From positions 1 through 36,745 of the forward strand of contig CAYMPG010000019.1 of the NCBI GenBank assembly GCA_964392455.1: a stretch of 36,745 bases of DNA, given 5' to 3'. The DNA comes from SFEL01 sp964392455. GTDB lineage: Bacteria > Bacillota > Clostridia > Christensenellales > CAG-138. A program made the translations under genes and the position numbers. Positions 30,301 through 36,069 of this stretch are shown here, one piece after another (the first letter of the stretch is position 1; each line of letters opens with the position of its first letter). The notes beneath the pieces were generated by a model. It saw only the letters and a program-made list of their open reading frames with translations. It did not search any database and was not told where the DNA came from.

Positions 30301-30814
30301 CGTCAAAGAAGTGAACGAAGGGGATGCTGGACTTGATTGCGGAAAGGTGGGTGACCAGCGCAAGGTCCATTACCTCCTGAACAGAGGCGGAGGCAAGCAT
30401 TGCAAAGCCGGTCTGACGGGTGCCCATAACGTCGCTGTGGTCTCCAAAGATGGACAGAGCGTGATAAGCCAGGGCACGGGCGGATACGTGGAATACGGCG
30501 GGGAGCTGCTCGCCTGCGATCTTGTACATATTGGGGATCATCAGCAGCAGGCCCTGGGATGCGGTGAAGGTGGTGGTGAGAGCGCCGGCCTTGAGGGAGC
30601 CATGCACTGCGCCTGCGGCGCCCGCCTCGGACTGCATTTCGGCTATCTTAACCTTCTGGCCAAAAAGGTTAACACGGCCGTTTGCTGCCCAGTCGTCCGC
30701 AACTTCCGCCATGGGGGAAGAAGGGGTGATGGGGTATATCGCAGCCACGTCGCTGAATGCATAGGCAACGTGCGCGGCAGCGGTATTACCATCGATGGTC
30801 ATGGTTTTTGCCAT
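27317..30814 (-). CDS. nifJ: Pyruvate:ferredoxin (flavodoxin) oxidoreductase
   Basis: 1165 residues, a complete single-chain enzyme. It converts pyruvate and CoA to acetyl-CoA and CO2 and reduces ferredoxin. The N-terminal pyruvate-binding domain begins YPITPSSPMAE. Two 4Fe-4S clusters are bound by C687/690/693/697 (CLQCNQCSMVCP) and C739/742/745/749 (CSGCGNCADICP). The proximal cluster cysteines are C807, C810, C835 and C1068. The TPP motif starts at GGDGWAYDIG (958-967), with the NTGGQ loop at 992-996. AGGAGG precedes the ATG. A near-perfect promoter lies at 30878-30906, and codons avoid ATA, as expected for a very highly expressed central enzyme. Confidence 0.98.
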   Translation of the reverse strand: MAKTMTIDGNTAAAHVAYAFSDVAAIYPITPSSPMAEVADDWAANGRVNLFGQKVKIAEMQSEAGAAGAVHGSLKAGALTTTFTASQGLLLMIPNMYKIAGEQLPAVFHVSARALAYHALSIFGDHSDVMGTRQTGFAMLASASVQEVMDLALVTHLSAIKSSIPFVHFFDGFRTSHEIQKVEAIDYEDMGKLLDYDAVKKFRDRALNPEHPHLAGSAQNPDIYFQGREAANKLYLDLPDIVQGYMDQVSALTGRKYNLYDYVGAADAENVIVIMGSGADVVEETINHLNAKGAKLGLLKVRLYRPFPADRFVKALPASVKKIAVLDRTKESGSLGEPLYQDVVNALFECGRSDVKVVGGRYGLGSKEFTPSMAKAVYDNLDGEMKNHFTVGITDDVTFTSLEVKEQVNAAPEGTIACKFYGLGSDGTVGANKNSIKIIGDHTDMYAQGYFSYDSKKSGGLTVSHLRFGKTPIQSPYLIDAADFIACHNSSYVTKYDMLEGIKEGGVFLLNSPWTLEEMESELPASMKNAIAQKKVKFYNMDGIKIAREVGMGNRINTVMQAAFFVLANVIPAAEAIDYMKAAAKKSYAKKGDEVVQKNYAAIDAGANGFVEVKYPESWATTTEGKVVKDVTDDPYFQDFIKPVLAQNGDKLPVSKLAADGCVPTATTRYEKRGIAVEVPVWNADACLQCNQCSMVCPHACIRPFLIKEETAVPFDTKPATGKEFAGFKFRMQVSPLDCSGCGNCADICPAKAKGALTMTALADVADVENDNWNLCLDLPEADVEFNPNTVKNSQFLQPLFEFSGACAGCGETPYVKLVTQLYGDRMMVANATGCSSIYGGSAPTVPYSVNKKGHGPAWANSLFEDNAEFGFGMNLATSQRRAKLADAVKALAEKAEKEDVKAACNEWLEKMNCAKGSREAGAKLVAALESCGCDCCEKKDILSMKDLLTKKSQWIFGGDGWAYDIGYGGLDHVLAMNEDVNVLVMDTEVYSNTGGQSSKATPTGPIAKFAAAGKRTGKKDLGLMAMSYGYVYVAKVCMGADKNQLMKAITEAEAYHGPSLIIAYAPCINHGINMGKSQEEAKKAVEAGYWPLYRYNPELAKEGKNPFILDSKPAKSEYKDFIMGEVRYASLKKMFPQVAEELFDKAEQEAKDKYEYYKKLSDME

Positions 30815-30877
30815 TGTTGAAACGTCCTCCTGATGGTGTATTTTAATAGGTAATCGTATAAAATCATATACAGTTTA

Positions 30878-30906
30878 ATTATAGTATTGTGTTATGGCAG
30901 TGTCAA
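30878..30906 (-). promoter_or_regulatory. Consensus promoter of nifJ
   Basis: On the minus strand TTGACA (30901-30906), 17 bases, TATAAT (30878-30883), both perfect matches. A GTTATG half-site (30891-30896) lies in the spacer and may be a regulator target. About 64 bases of 5' leader separate the promoter from the ATG. Confidence 0.85.
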
Positions 30907-30970
30907 GGAATGGGGGAGGGGTATGTGGTCTGGGGCGGTATTATAGAATAATTATAAATTATCATGGGTG

Positions 30971-30987
30971 CATAACGAACTGTTATG
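30971..30987. promoter_or_regulatory. Palindromic candidate operator between nifJ and rpiR
   Basis: CATAAC (30971-30976) and GTTATG (30982-30987) are arms around GAACT. The same TGTTATGGC unit recurs at 30890 inside the nifJ promoter spacer, 91 bases away. The binding protein is unknown. Confidence 0.45.
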
Positions 30988-31057
30988 GCTGAGTTATAGG
31001 ATATGGTGACATAGTTCGAAAAATATAAAAAAATTTTGTGAATTTGGCATTTTCCAC

Positions 31058-31086
31058 TTGCATTTCAGCAGGGATGGTAATAATAT
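31058..31086 (+). promoter_or_regulatory. Promoter of the rpiR-php operon
   Basis: TTGCAT (31058-31063), 17 bases, TAATAT (31081-31086). The ATG is about 65 bases farther, preceded by AAAGGAGGGG. Confidence 0.5.
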
Positions 31087-31154
31087 TAAAAGGGTTGGTT
31101 ATACAAAAAAATTATGATTATATATGCATCCCAGCATAAAGGAGGGGAACAAAA

Positions 31155-31946
31155 ATGCCCGCAAAAATGAAGATTAGATCTGCCTACTCGAACCTGCCTA
31201 CAGCCGAAAGAAAAGTCGCTGATTTTATACTGGAGAACCCATCCAGGGCTTCTCTAATGGTAATAAACGAGATAGCTGACGCCGCCGGCGTTTCAGTGCC
31301 CTCAGTTACCAGGCTTGCAAAGAAGCTGGGCTATAATGGCTTCCTGGATTTCAGGGTAGCATTGGCCAGCGGCTCATCCTCCATTGAGTCCCTCAAGAGT
31401 GAGCCCATCCGTTCAGACGATAATGACGAGGCCGTAATAGAAAAGGTCTTCCTTTCCTCTATGCGTGCCCTTGAGGATACCCTTAAGGCCATGAACAGGC
31501 AGAAGCTTGCTGAGACGGCCGATAAGTGCGTTGCCGCAAACCGCATTTTCGTGGTGGGCGTTGCCAGCAGCTCTGTGCTTGCAGAGGAGCTTGCCATGCA
31601 GTTGGTAGGCATGGGCTGCGACGCAGTGGCAGTATCCGAAGCCCAGGTGATGGAAGTGCTTTCCAATCGCTTCACCGATAAGGACGTATTCATCGGCATA
31701 TCCCGCAGCGGCCGCACCAGGATGGTGATAGATACCCTCAAGGCTGCTAAAAACAGGGGCTGCTATACTGCCTTCATCAGCAACTACATCAATTCCCCCG
31801 CAGCGGCCCTGTCCGATGCATTCTTCTGCACCTCCTGCGTGGATGATGTGAAGAATATCACCGGCAAGGAGTCCAGCCTGACCATGCAGGCAATGATGGG
31901 CACACTGGTGCTGCTGATGGCCCGCAAGGGTGCAAGCAACCGCTGA
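31155..31946 (+). CDS. RpiR/MurR-family regulator with SIS domain
   Basis: 263 residues. The N-terminal domain has the RpiR helix-turn-helix (LPTAERKVADFIL, then INEIADAAGVSVPSVTRLAKKLGYNGFLDFRVAL). From about residue 125 is a sugar-isomerase (SIS) domain: FVVGVASSSVLAEELAMQL and FIGISRSGRTRMVIDTLKAAK, the phosphosugar-binding site. Such regulators respond to sugar phosphates. It shares a TGATG with the PHP gene and diverges from nifJ, so it may control one or both. The effector is not predictable. Confidence 0.93.
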   Translation: MPAKMKIRSAYSNLPTAERKVADFILENPSRASLMVINEIADAAGVSVPSVTRLAKKLGYNGFLDFRVALASGSSSIESLKSEPIRSDDNDEAVIEKVFLSSMRALEDTLKAMNRQKLAETADKCVAANRIFVVGVASSSVLAEELAMQLVGMGCDAVAVSEAQVMEVLSNRFTDKDVFIGISRSGRTRMVIDTLKAAKNRGCYTAFISNYINSPAAALSDAFFCTSCVDDVKNITGKESSLTMQAMMGTLVLLMARKGASNR

Positions 31947-32650
31947 TGCTGACAAGGGATCTGCATACACATACCATTTACAGCCACGGCAAGGGCACTC
32001 CTGAGGAGAATGTCCTTGCCGCTATTTCTATGGGGCTGGAAGCCGTGGCCATAAGCGAGCATGGGCCGGGCCATATGTTTTTCGGCGTCCGCGGGGAAAA
32101 GCTACGTGCCCTCAGGGCGGAGGTGGACAGGCTGGCCCAAAGGTACGCCCGGGATATACAGGTGCTCATGGGAATAGAGTGCAATCTTACCGGCTTTGGC
32201 AAATGCGATATGCCGGAGGATATGATGGATATGTTTGACGTAAGGCTGCTGGCCTTCCACAAGGGAGCCCCTGCGGCAGATGGCTTTGGCCTGCGCCGCA
32301 ATATGGAGGCCCTGCACCTCTGGCAGGCTGAGCCGGAAAAGACTGCCCTTGCCCTGCTTGAGGCGGGGGAGAAATACAATATAGACATATTTGCCCACCC
32401 GGGCCTTTATATAAAGAGCCATATCCCCACCCTTGCGGCAGGGGCCAAAGAGCTGGGCATAAAGCTGGAGATAAACGGCGCACGCACCACCATGACGGCT
32501 GAGGAGCTTCAGCAGGCCGTTAAAGCGGGGGCGGAGCTGATAATAGGCAGCGATGCCCACACCCCCGGCCGGGTGGGAGATGACAGCCTTGCCTATGGGG
32601 CCGCAGAGGCCGCGGGCGTGCTGGACAGGGTGGTAAACATAAAGCGTTAA
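31946..32650 (+). CDS. PHP-domain phosphoesterase
   Basis: 234 residues. The metal-binding PHP motifs are DLHTHTIYSHGKGT (H7, H9), the ISEHG block, IFAHPG and IGSDAHTPGRVG. It resembles the YcdX/histidinol-phosphatase-like group. The substrate is unknown. It is translationally coupled to the RpiR regulator by a one-base TGATG overlap, which hints at a phosphosugar-related role. A good terminator follows at 32654. Confidence 0.9.
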   Translation: MLTRDLHTHTIYSHGKGTPEENVLAAISMGLEAVAISEHGPGHMFFGVRGEKLRALRAEVDRLAQRYARDIQVLMGIECNLTGFGKCDMPEDMMDMFDVRLLAFHKGAPAADGFGLRRNMEALHLWQAEPEKTALALLEAGEKYNIDIFAHPGLYIKSHIPTLAAGAKELGIKLEINGARTTMTAEELQQAVKAGAELIIGSDAHTPGRVGDDSLAYGAAEAAGVLDRVVNIKR

Positions 32651-32653
32651 ACC

Positions 32654-32688
32654 AAAAAGCCCCATACAAAGCGGGGCTTTTGTTTTTT
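32654..32688 (+). terminator. Terminator of the rpiR-php operon
   Basis: AAAAAGCCCC (32654-32663) pairs with GGGGCTTTT (32673-32681), then GTTTTTT. Confidence 0.88.
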
Positions 32689-32741
32689 ACATAATCAGCA
32701 GCTTGCGCTCCGGGAGTAAAATAGCAAAACCATGGGAAGTG

Positions 32742-32768
32742 AAAAAAGTGGCATTACGCCACTTTTTT
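32742..32768. terminator. Bidirectional terminator past comB
   Basis: A perfect 11-base stem AAAAAAGTGGC/GCCACTTTTTT with loop ATTAC. It ends the leftward spm-comB transcript. Confidence 0.85.
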
Positions 32769-32787
32769 TGTATGAATATAGGTACGG

Positions 32788-33498
32788 CTATGCCTCCAGC
32801 ACCCCGTTTATGTATTCCGGCACGATGTCGGTAACATCCCGCCTGAGGCAGAATTCCACATCCTTATCAAAGCCCAGCCGCATGAGCTTTGAGCAGTGAT
32901 GGGTAAGGGACAGCTCCCGCTGATCGTTTTTCCAGGATTTGTATACCAGGCAGGCCACAAGGGTCATGTCGCAGGCGGATACATTGCCCCCTGCAAGGCG
33001 TATTATGGCTTCTGCAATGGCACCGGCAGCATAAATATCATCGGCGGAGATCTCTCCGTCGGTGCCGGCGCACATGATTATCACGTCATTGCCAAGCTCC
33101 ACCGCCCGGCGTGCCACGGCGGTGCAGTTGAGCATACAGCCCAGCAGCACGTTTGCGGCTCCTTCAGCGCCGCAGAGGGCGCCTGTGCCATTGGTGGTGC
33201 TGACCACTACGCTCTTGCCGCTTACGGTTTCCCGGTTATATTCAAAGGGGGAATTGCCCAGGTCAAAGCCGGGCAGCTTTATGCCGCCCCGCTCGCCGCC
33301 CAGTATGCAGCCTCCCATCCTGTTTGCGATGGATACGGCCTCCGCAGGCTCGTTTGTGGGGATGACCTTTGTGGCACCGTTTACCAGAGCCCAGGTCATG
33401 CTGGTGCTGGAGCGGAGCAGGTCTATTGATATTACAGTGCGCCCCGCCAAATGTGACGAGGGCAGCTTAACATAGCAGCCGTAGGTTTTTATGTGCAA
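32788..33498 (-). CDS. comB: ComB-family 2-phosphosulfolactate phosphatase
   Basis: 236 residues. ISIDLLRSSTSMTWALVNGA, GGERGGIKLPGFDLGNSP and STTNGTGAL are the ComB signatures, so the phosphatase fold is well supported. In methanogens ComB removes phosphate from 2-phosphosulfolactate in coenzyme M synthesis. Such a pathway is not expected in Clostridia, and no comA or comC is near, so the substrate may differ. Start: an ATG at 33513 has no ribosome binding site; GGAGG falls just after it, eight bases before TTG 33498, which I prefer. It lies about 60 bases after spmB, on the same strand. Confidence 0.87.
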   Translation of the reverse strand: MHIKTYGCYVKLPSSHLAGRTVISIDLLRSSTSMTWALVNGATKVIPTNEPAEAVSIANRMGGCILGGERGGIKLPGFDLGNSPFEYNRETVSGKSVVVSTTNGTGALCGAEGAANVLLGCMLNCTAVARRAVELGNDVIIMCAGTDGEISADDIYAAGAIAEAIIRLAGGNVSACDMTLVACLVYKSWKNDQRELSLTHHCSKLMRLGFDKDVEFCLRRDVTDIVPEYINGVLEA

Positions 33499-33559
33499 GG
33501 ATGTATCCTCCATGGTAAAATATGCATCAATTTAGAAATAATACGCAGTGCAATACTCA

Positions 33560-34069
33560 TTATACACCACCTGGCCGGGTAAATACAAGGGCTGCCGCAG
33601 CTCCTGCTACTGAGGCGATGAGGGCTGCAGCCACACTATGGCGTGGCTTTGTTATGCCCACAGACCCAAGATACAGGGAAACGGTATAAAATATGGTTTC
33701 GGTGGAGCCCAGCATAACGGAGGCGGCGCAGCCCAGAAAGGAATCCGCCCCGCAGGATGAATATACATCCTGAAGCAGTGCCATTGCGGCGCTTCCTGAA
33801 AAGGGCCGCAGCACGAAAAGGGGAGCAAGCTCCTCAGGCATACCCAGTGCCTGGCAGATGGGGGAGATAAGGCCGGTGAACCTATCCATTGCGCCGCTGT
33901 GGCGGAATATGGCAAGGGCTATCATCATGGCGGCCATGGTGGGCAGTATTTTTCCTATAAGGGGCAGTGCCTCAGATGCGCCGGATATAAAGGCTGAGTA
34001 TACATCCACGCCCTTTATGTAGGCATATATCAGCAGGGCGAGTATCAGCCCCGGCAGTATGTAGCTCAT
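33560..34069 (-). CDS. spmB: Spore maturation protein B
   Basis: 169 residues with four or five membrane helices and a nucleoside-recognition/gate domain. Features are IGKILPTMAAMMIALAIFRHSGAMD, RPFSGSAAMALL and STETIFYTVSLYLGSVGI, the last holding the family's STETIFY motif. SpmA and SpmB together help dehydrate the spore core. ATG 34067-34069 overlaps the spmA stop as ATGA; longer frames to 34249 are rejected for lack of family residues and because they lie in spmA. Confidence 0.95.
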   Translation of the reverse strand: MSYILPGLILALLIYAYIKGVDVYSAFISGASEALPLIGKILPTMAAMMIALAIFRHSGAMDRFTGLISPICQALGMPEELAPLFVLRPFSGSAAMALLQDVYSSCGADSFLGCAASVMLGSTETIFYTVSLYLGSVGITKPRHSVAAALIASVAGAAAALVFTRPGGV

Positions 34070-34635
34070 GGGCTCACCCTTGCAAGGGCTCTGCACATGA
34101 GCACGGCGCAGGCGGCGGATATTACGGATGCGGCAAATGTGGGCAGCACAACCGAGTATACGTCCTGGGCCCCGGCGGCGGCTCTCAGGGCCAGCACGCC
34201 TGTGGGTAGCAGCTCCACCGCAGAGGAATTCAGCGCTATAAACATACACATATCATCCGTAGCCACGCCGGGGCGGAGGTTATGCCGGGCCATTTCTCCC
34301 ATGGCTTCCAGACCAAAGGGGGTGGCAGCGCCGCCAAGGCCAAAGAAATTGGCTGAAAGGTTCAGCGTTACTGCGGGAATGGCCTCAGGAGAATCCGGCA
34401 TGAGGCGCCTGAGCAGGGGTGCCATAAGTCTGCCCAGCTTATCTATGAGCCCGGAGGCCCGGGCAACATTCATAAGCCCCATCCACAGCATAAAGCTGCC
34501 CCCAAGGGACAGGCACAGCGTTATGGTTTCCGCCGCGCCCGAAGCCATTGCATCCACGGCTGCGCCAGGCTGACCGTCTACTGCAAAGGCTATCATTCCA
34601 GATGCTATCAGTATTCCCCAAAGCCAGTTCATCAT
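34066..34635 (-). CDS. spmA: Spore maturation protein A
   Basis: 189 residues with four or five membrane helices. NWLWGILIASGMIAF opens the protein. GGSFMLWMGLMNVARASGLIDKL and NLSANFFGLGGAATPFGLEAM, the gate-domain motif, are diagnostic. It heads spmA-spmB, with comB after. Two ATGs are adjacent (34635, 34632) and no clear ribosome binding site is seen. Confidence 0.95.
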   Translation of the reverse strand: MMNWLWGILIASGMIAFAVDGQPGAAVDAMASGAAETITLCLSLGGSFMLWMGLMNVARASGLIDKLGRLMAPLLRRLMPDSPEAIPAVTLNLSANFFGLGGAATPFGLEAMGEMARHNLRPGVATDDMCMFIALNSSAVELLPTGVLALRAAAGAQDVYSVVLPTFAASVISAACAVLMCRALARVSP

Positions 34636-34695
34636 GGCTAATACTTATGCGTAAGGGAGAGGAAAAATGCGGCCCATGGCAGGGCTTCAGCCCAT

Positions 34696-34726
34696 AATAA
34701 AAAGGCGCAGCACGGGCTGACGCCTT
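34696..34726 (-). terminator. Small terminator left of the PAP2 remnant
   Basis: On the minus strand AAGGCG and CGCCTT pair (34702-34726) with an inner CAGC/GCTG stem, followed by TTTTTATT. It probably once ended the PAP2 gene. Confidence 0.5.
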
Positions 34727-34747
34727 ATGTCGGCGGATGCCGTATAT

Positions 34748-34981
34748 TTACCTGGGCCGGGAGGCTATGGCCCGTATAAAGCCATTTGCGGCCCTGTAGA
34801 GCAGCAGACTTATGCTGAATATGATTCCGCCCAGTATGTCGCTAAAACAGTGAACGCCGCACATCAGCCGACGAAACTGCATCATGGCGGTGGGCAGTAT
34901 GCACAGGCTGAGCATTGTGGTGGAGGAGGGGCAGGAGGGCTCCAGCGCCCCATTTATCGGCACAGGCCGGGAGTTTATCAC
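34748..34981 (-). pseudogene. PAP2-family phosphatase remnant
   Basis: 77 codons. GALEPSCPSSTTMLSLCIL resembles the PAP2 stretch (F)PSSHTMLSL, but the catalytic His is Thr. The next motif CGVHCFSDILGGIIFS is well kept. Only about 22 residues separate the two motifs, far fewer than normal (over 50), and the N-terminal half is absent. There is no ribosome binding site. I read it as a truncated, internally deleted and inactive gene; the family assignment is firm on the second motif. Confidence 0.72.
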
Positions 34982-34987
34982 GTTGCA

Positions 34988-35030
34988 TAAAAAAGGAGCT
35001 TAAGAGGGCATTTCTCCCCCTTTAAGCTCC
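34988..35030 (-). terminator. Terminator of the HD-domain gene
   Basis: GGAGCTTAA (34995-35003) pairs with TTAAGCTCC (35022-35030), extended by GAGGG/CCCCC inside. On the minus strand the T-run (34988-34994) follows. Confidence 0.85.
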
Positions 35031-35057
35031 CGAATGTACATCAGCTAAGGTATGATT

Positions 35058-35630
35058 TTATTCCTTTACGCCAAGGCCCAGCTCCTCCGTAACGGTCTGC
35101 ATGCCCTTTATGGTAAGGGCCATTACGGTATCCAGCTCCAGCCCCAGCATTTCGCAGCCGTGCTTTATCACGTCCCTGTTGCACTTGGCGGCGAAGCCCT
35201 TGTCCTTAAACTTTTTCTTCAGGCTCTTTACCTCAAGGTCGGTAAGGCCGGTGGGCCGCATAAGGGCGCAGGCGGATACTATGCCGGTAAGCTCATCCAC
35301 GGTGTACAGGCTCTTTGCAAGATTTGATACCGGCTCGCACTCCTCGGTGCATATGCCATAGCCGTGGCTGATGATGGCGGCCACATCCTCCTCATCCAGC
35401 CCCTCGCCTGCAAGAAGCTCGCGAACGTGATGGCAATGCTCCTCGGGATACTTTTCAAAATCCACATCGTGAAGGTAGCCAATGGCCTTATAATGCTCCA
35501 CATCCTCCCCAAAATGCTCTGCCATGGCGCCCATTGCGGCGGATACTGCCAGGGCATGGGTGAAAAGGTGAGGCTCGGTAACGTGCTTTTTAAGTATTTC
35601 CTGTGCTTTTTCAAGAGTAAGCTGTGCCAT
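35058..35630 (-). CDS. HD-domain hydrolase
   Basis: 190 residues. HD superfamily metal-binding residues are visible: His25 (HLFTHALAVSAAM), the His54-Asp55 pair in IGYLHDVDFEKYPEEH, and later His and Asp. Such enzymes act on phosphate esters or nucleotides; this small form is frequent in Clostridia with no known substrate. The start is ATG 35628-35630 after GGGAGG; the longer frame to 35672 includes that site. It is monocistronic, with a terminator at 34988. Confidence 0.88.
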   Translation of the reverse strand: MAQLTLEKAQEILKKHVTEPHLFTHALAVSAAMGAMAEHFGEDVEHYKAIGYLHDVDFEKYPEEHCHHVRELLAGEGLDEEDVAAIISHGYGICTEECEPVSNLAKSLYTVDELTGIVSACALMRPTGLTDLEVKSLKKKFKDKGFAAKCNRDVIKHGCEMLGLELDTVMALTIKGMQTVTEELGLGVKE

Positions 35631-35762
35631 TATATGTAAACCTCCCAAATATAATATACGATTTCCTGTCAATTATACCCACTTGTCCGGCGGATGTAAA
35701 GAAAAAAGGACAGTGAAGCTGTCAATTCGCCTGCTGATACCCGGTAAATCCATTTGACCCAT

Positions 35763-35833
35763 GTGCGCCTGTGGCGATAGGCAAAAGCCGAAAAAGGCTC
35801 GGTGAATTGGAAAAAGCCCACTTTTGCGACAAC
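35763..35833 (+). repeat. 71-base direct repeat, copy A
   Basis: Begins GTGCGCCTGTGGCGATAGGC and ends GCGACAAC. It matches copy B at 61 of 71 positions by hand alignment, with no gap. GCAAAAGCCGAAAAAGGCTC inside can form a small hairpin. Confidence 0.75.
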
Positions 35834-35849
35834 AATTCCCCCGGGGTTT

Positions 35850-35871
35850 ATAAGGGGCCGCAGCCCCTTAT
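35850..35871. repeat. Perfect hairpin between the 71-base repeats
   Basis: ATAAGGGGC and GCCCCTTAT are perfect arms with loop CGCA. No U-run adjoins. Confidence 0.7.
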
Positions 35872-35883
35872 GTTTATTCCGGC

Positions 35884-35904
35884 TCCGACGGCATGTACGT
35901 CGGA
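35884..35904. repeat. Second hairpin between the 71-base repeats
   Basis: TCCGACG and CGTCGGA flank a seven-base loop. Confidence 0.6.
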
Positions 35905-35949
35905 ACGGATGAAAACCGGAGTTTTCTTACCCTGCGGGTTTTGCCGCCC

Positions 35950-36020
35950 GTGAGCCTGTGGCGAGAGGCAAAAGCCGAAAAAGACTCGAGGAAGTGGCTA
36001 AAGGCCACTTTTTCGACAAC
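35950..36020 (+). repeat. 71-base direct repeat, copy B
   Basis: Begins GTGAGCCTGTGGCGAGAGGC and ends TCGACAAC. Unlike copy A, its right end forms AAGTGGC/GCCACTT followed by TTTTT, terminator-like on the plus strand. Confidence 0.75.
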
Positions 36021-36024
36021 ATAA

Positions 36025-36050
36025 AAAGGGACTGCCGAAGCAGTCCCTTT
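36025..36050 (-). terminator. Terminator of the sodium symporter gene
   Basis: AAAGGGACTGC and GCAGTCCCTTT pair perfectly with loop CGAA. On the minus strand, TTTATG follows the T-rich arm. Confidence 0.85.
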
Positions 36051-36069
36051 ATGCAGTTCAAATTACGTA

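Larger units (their letters stand above)
35673..36069. other. Repeat-rich non-coding gap
   Basis: No gene is evident. It contains two copies of a 71-base repeat (35763-35833 and 35950-36020), two clear hairpins between them (35850-35871, 35884-35904), and the terminator of the next gene (36025-36050). A rightward 60-codon frame (35771-35953) lies in the repeats and has no support. Confidence 0.65.

Noticed and set aside
35771..35953. Rightward 60-codon frame in the 36 kb gap
   Set aside because: It overlaps the 71-base repeats and hairpins, with no ribosome binding site.
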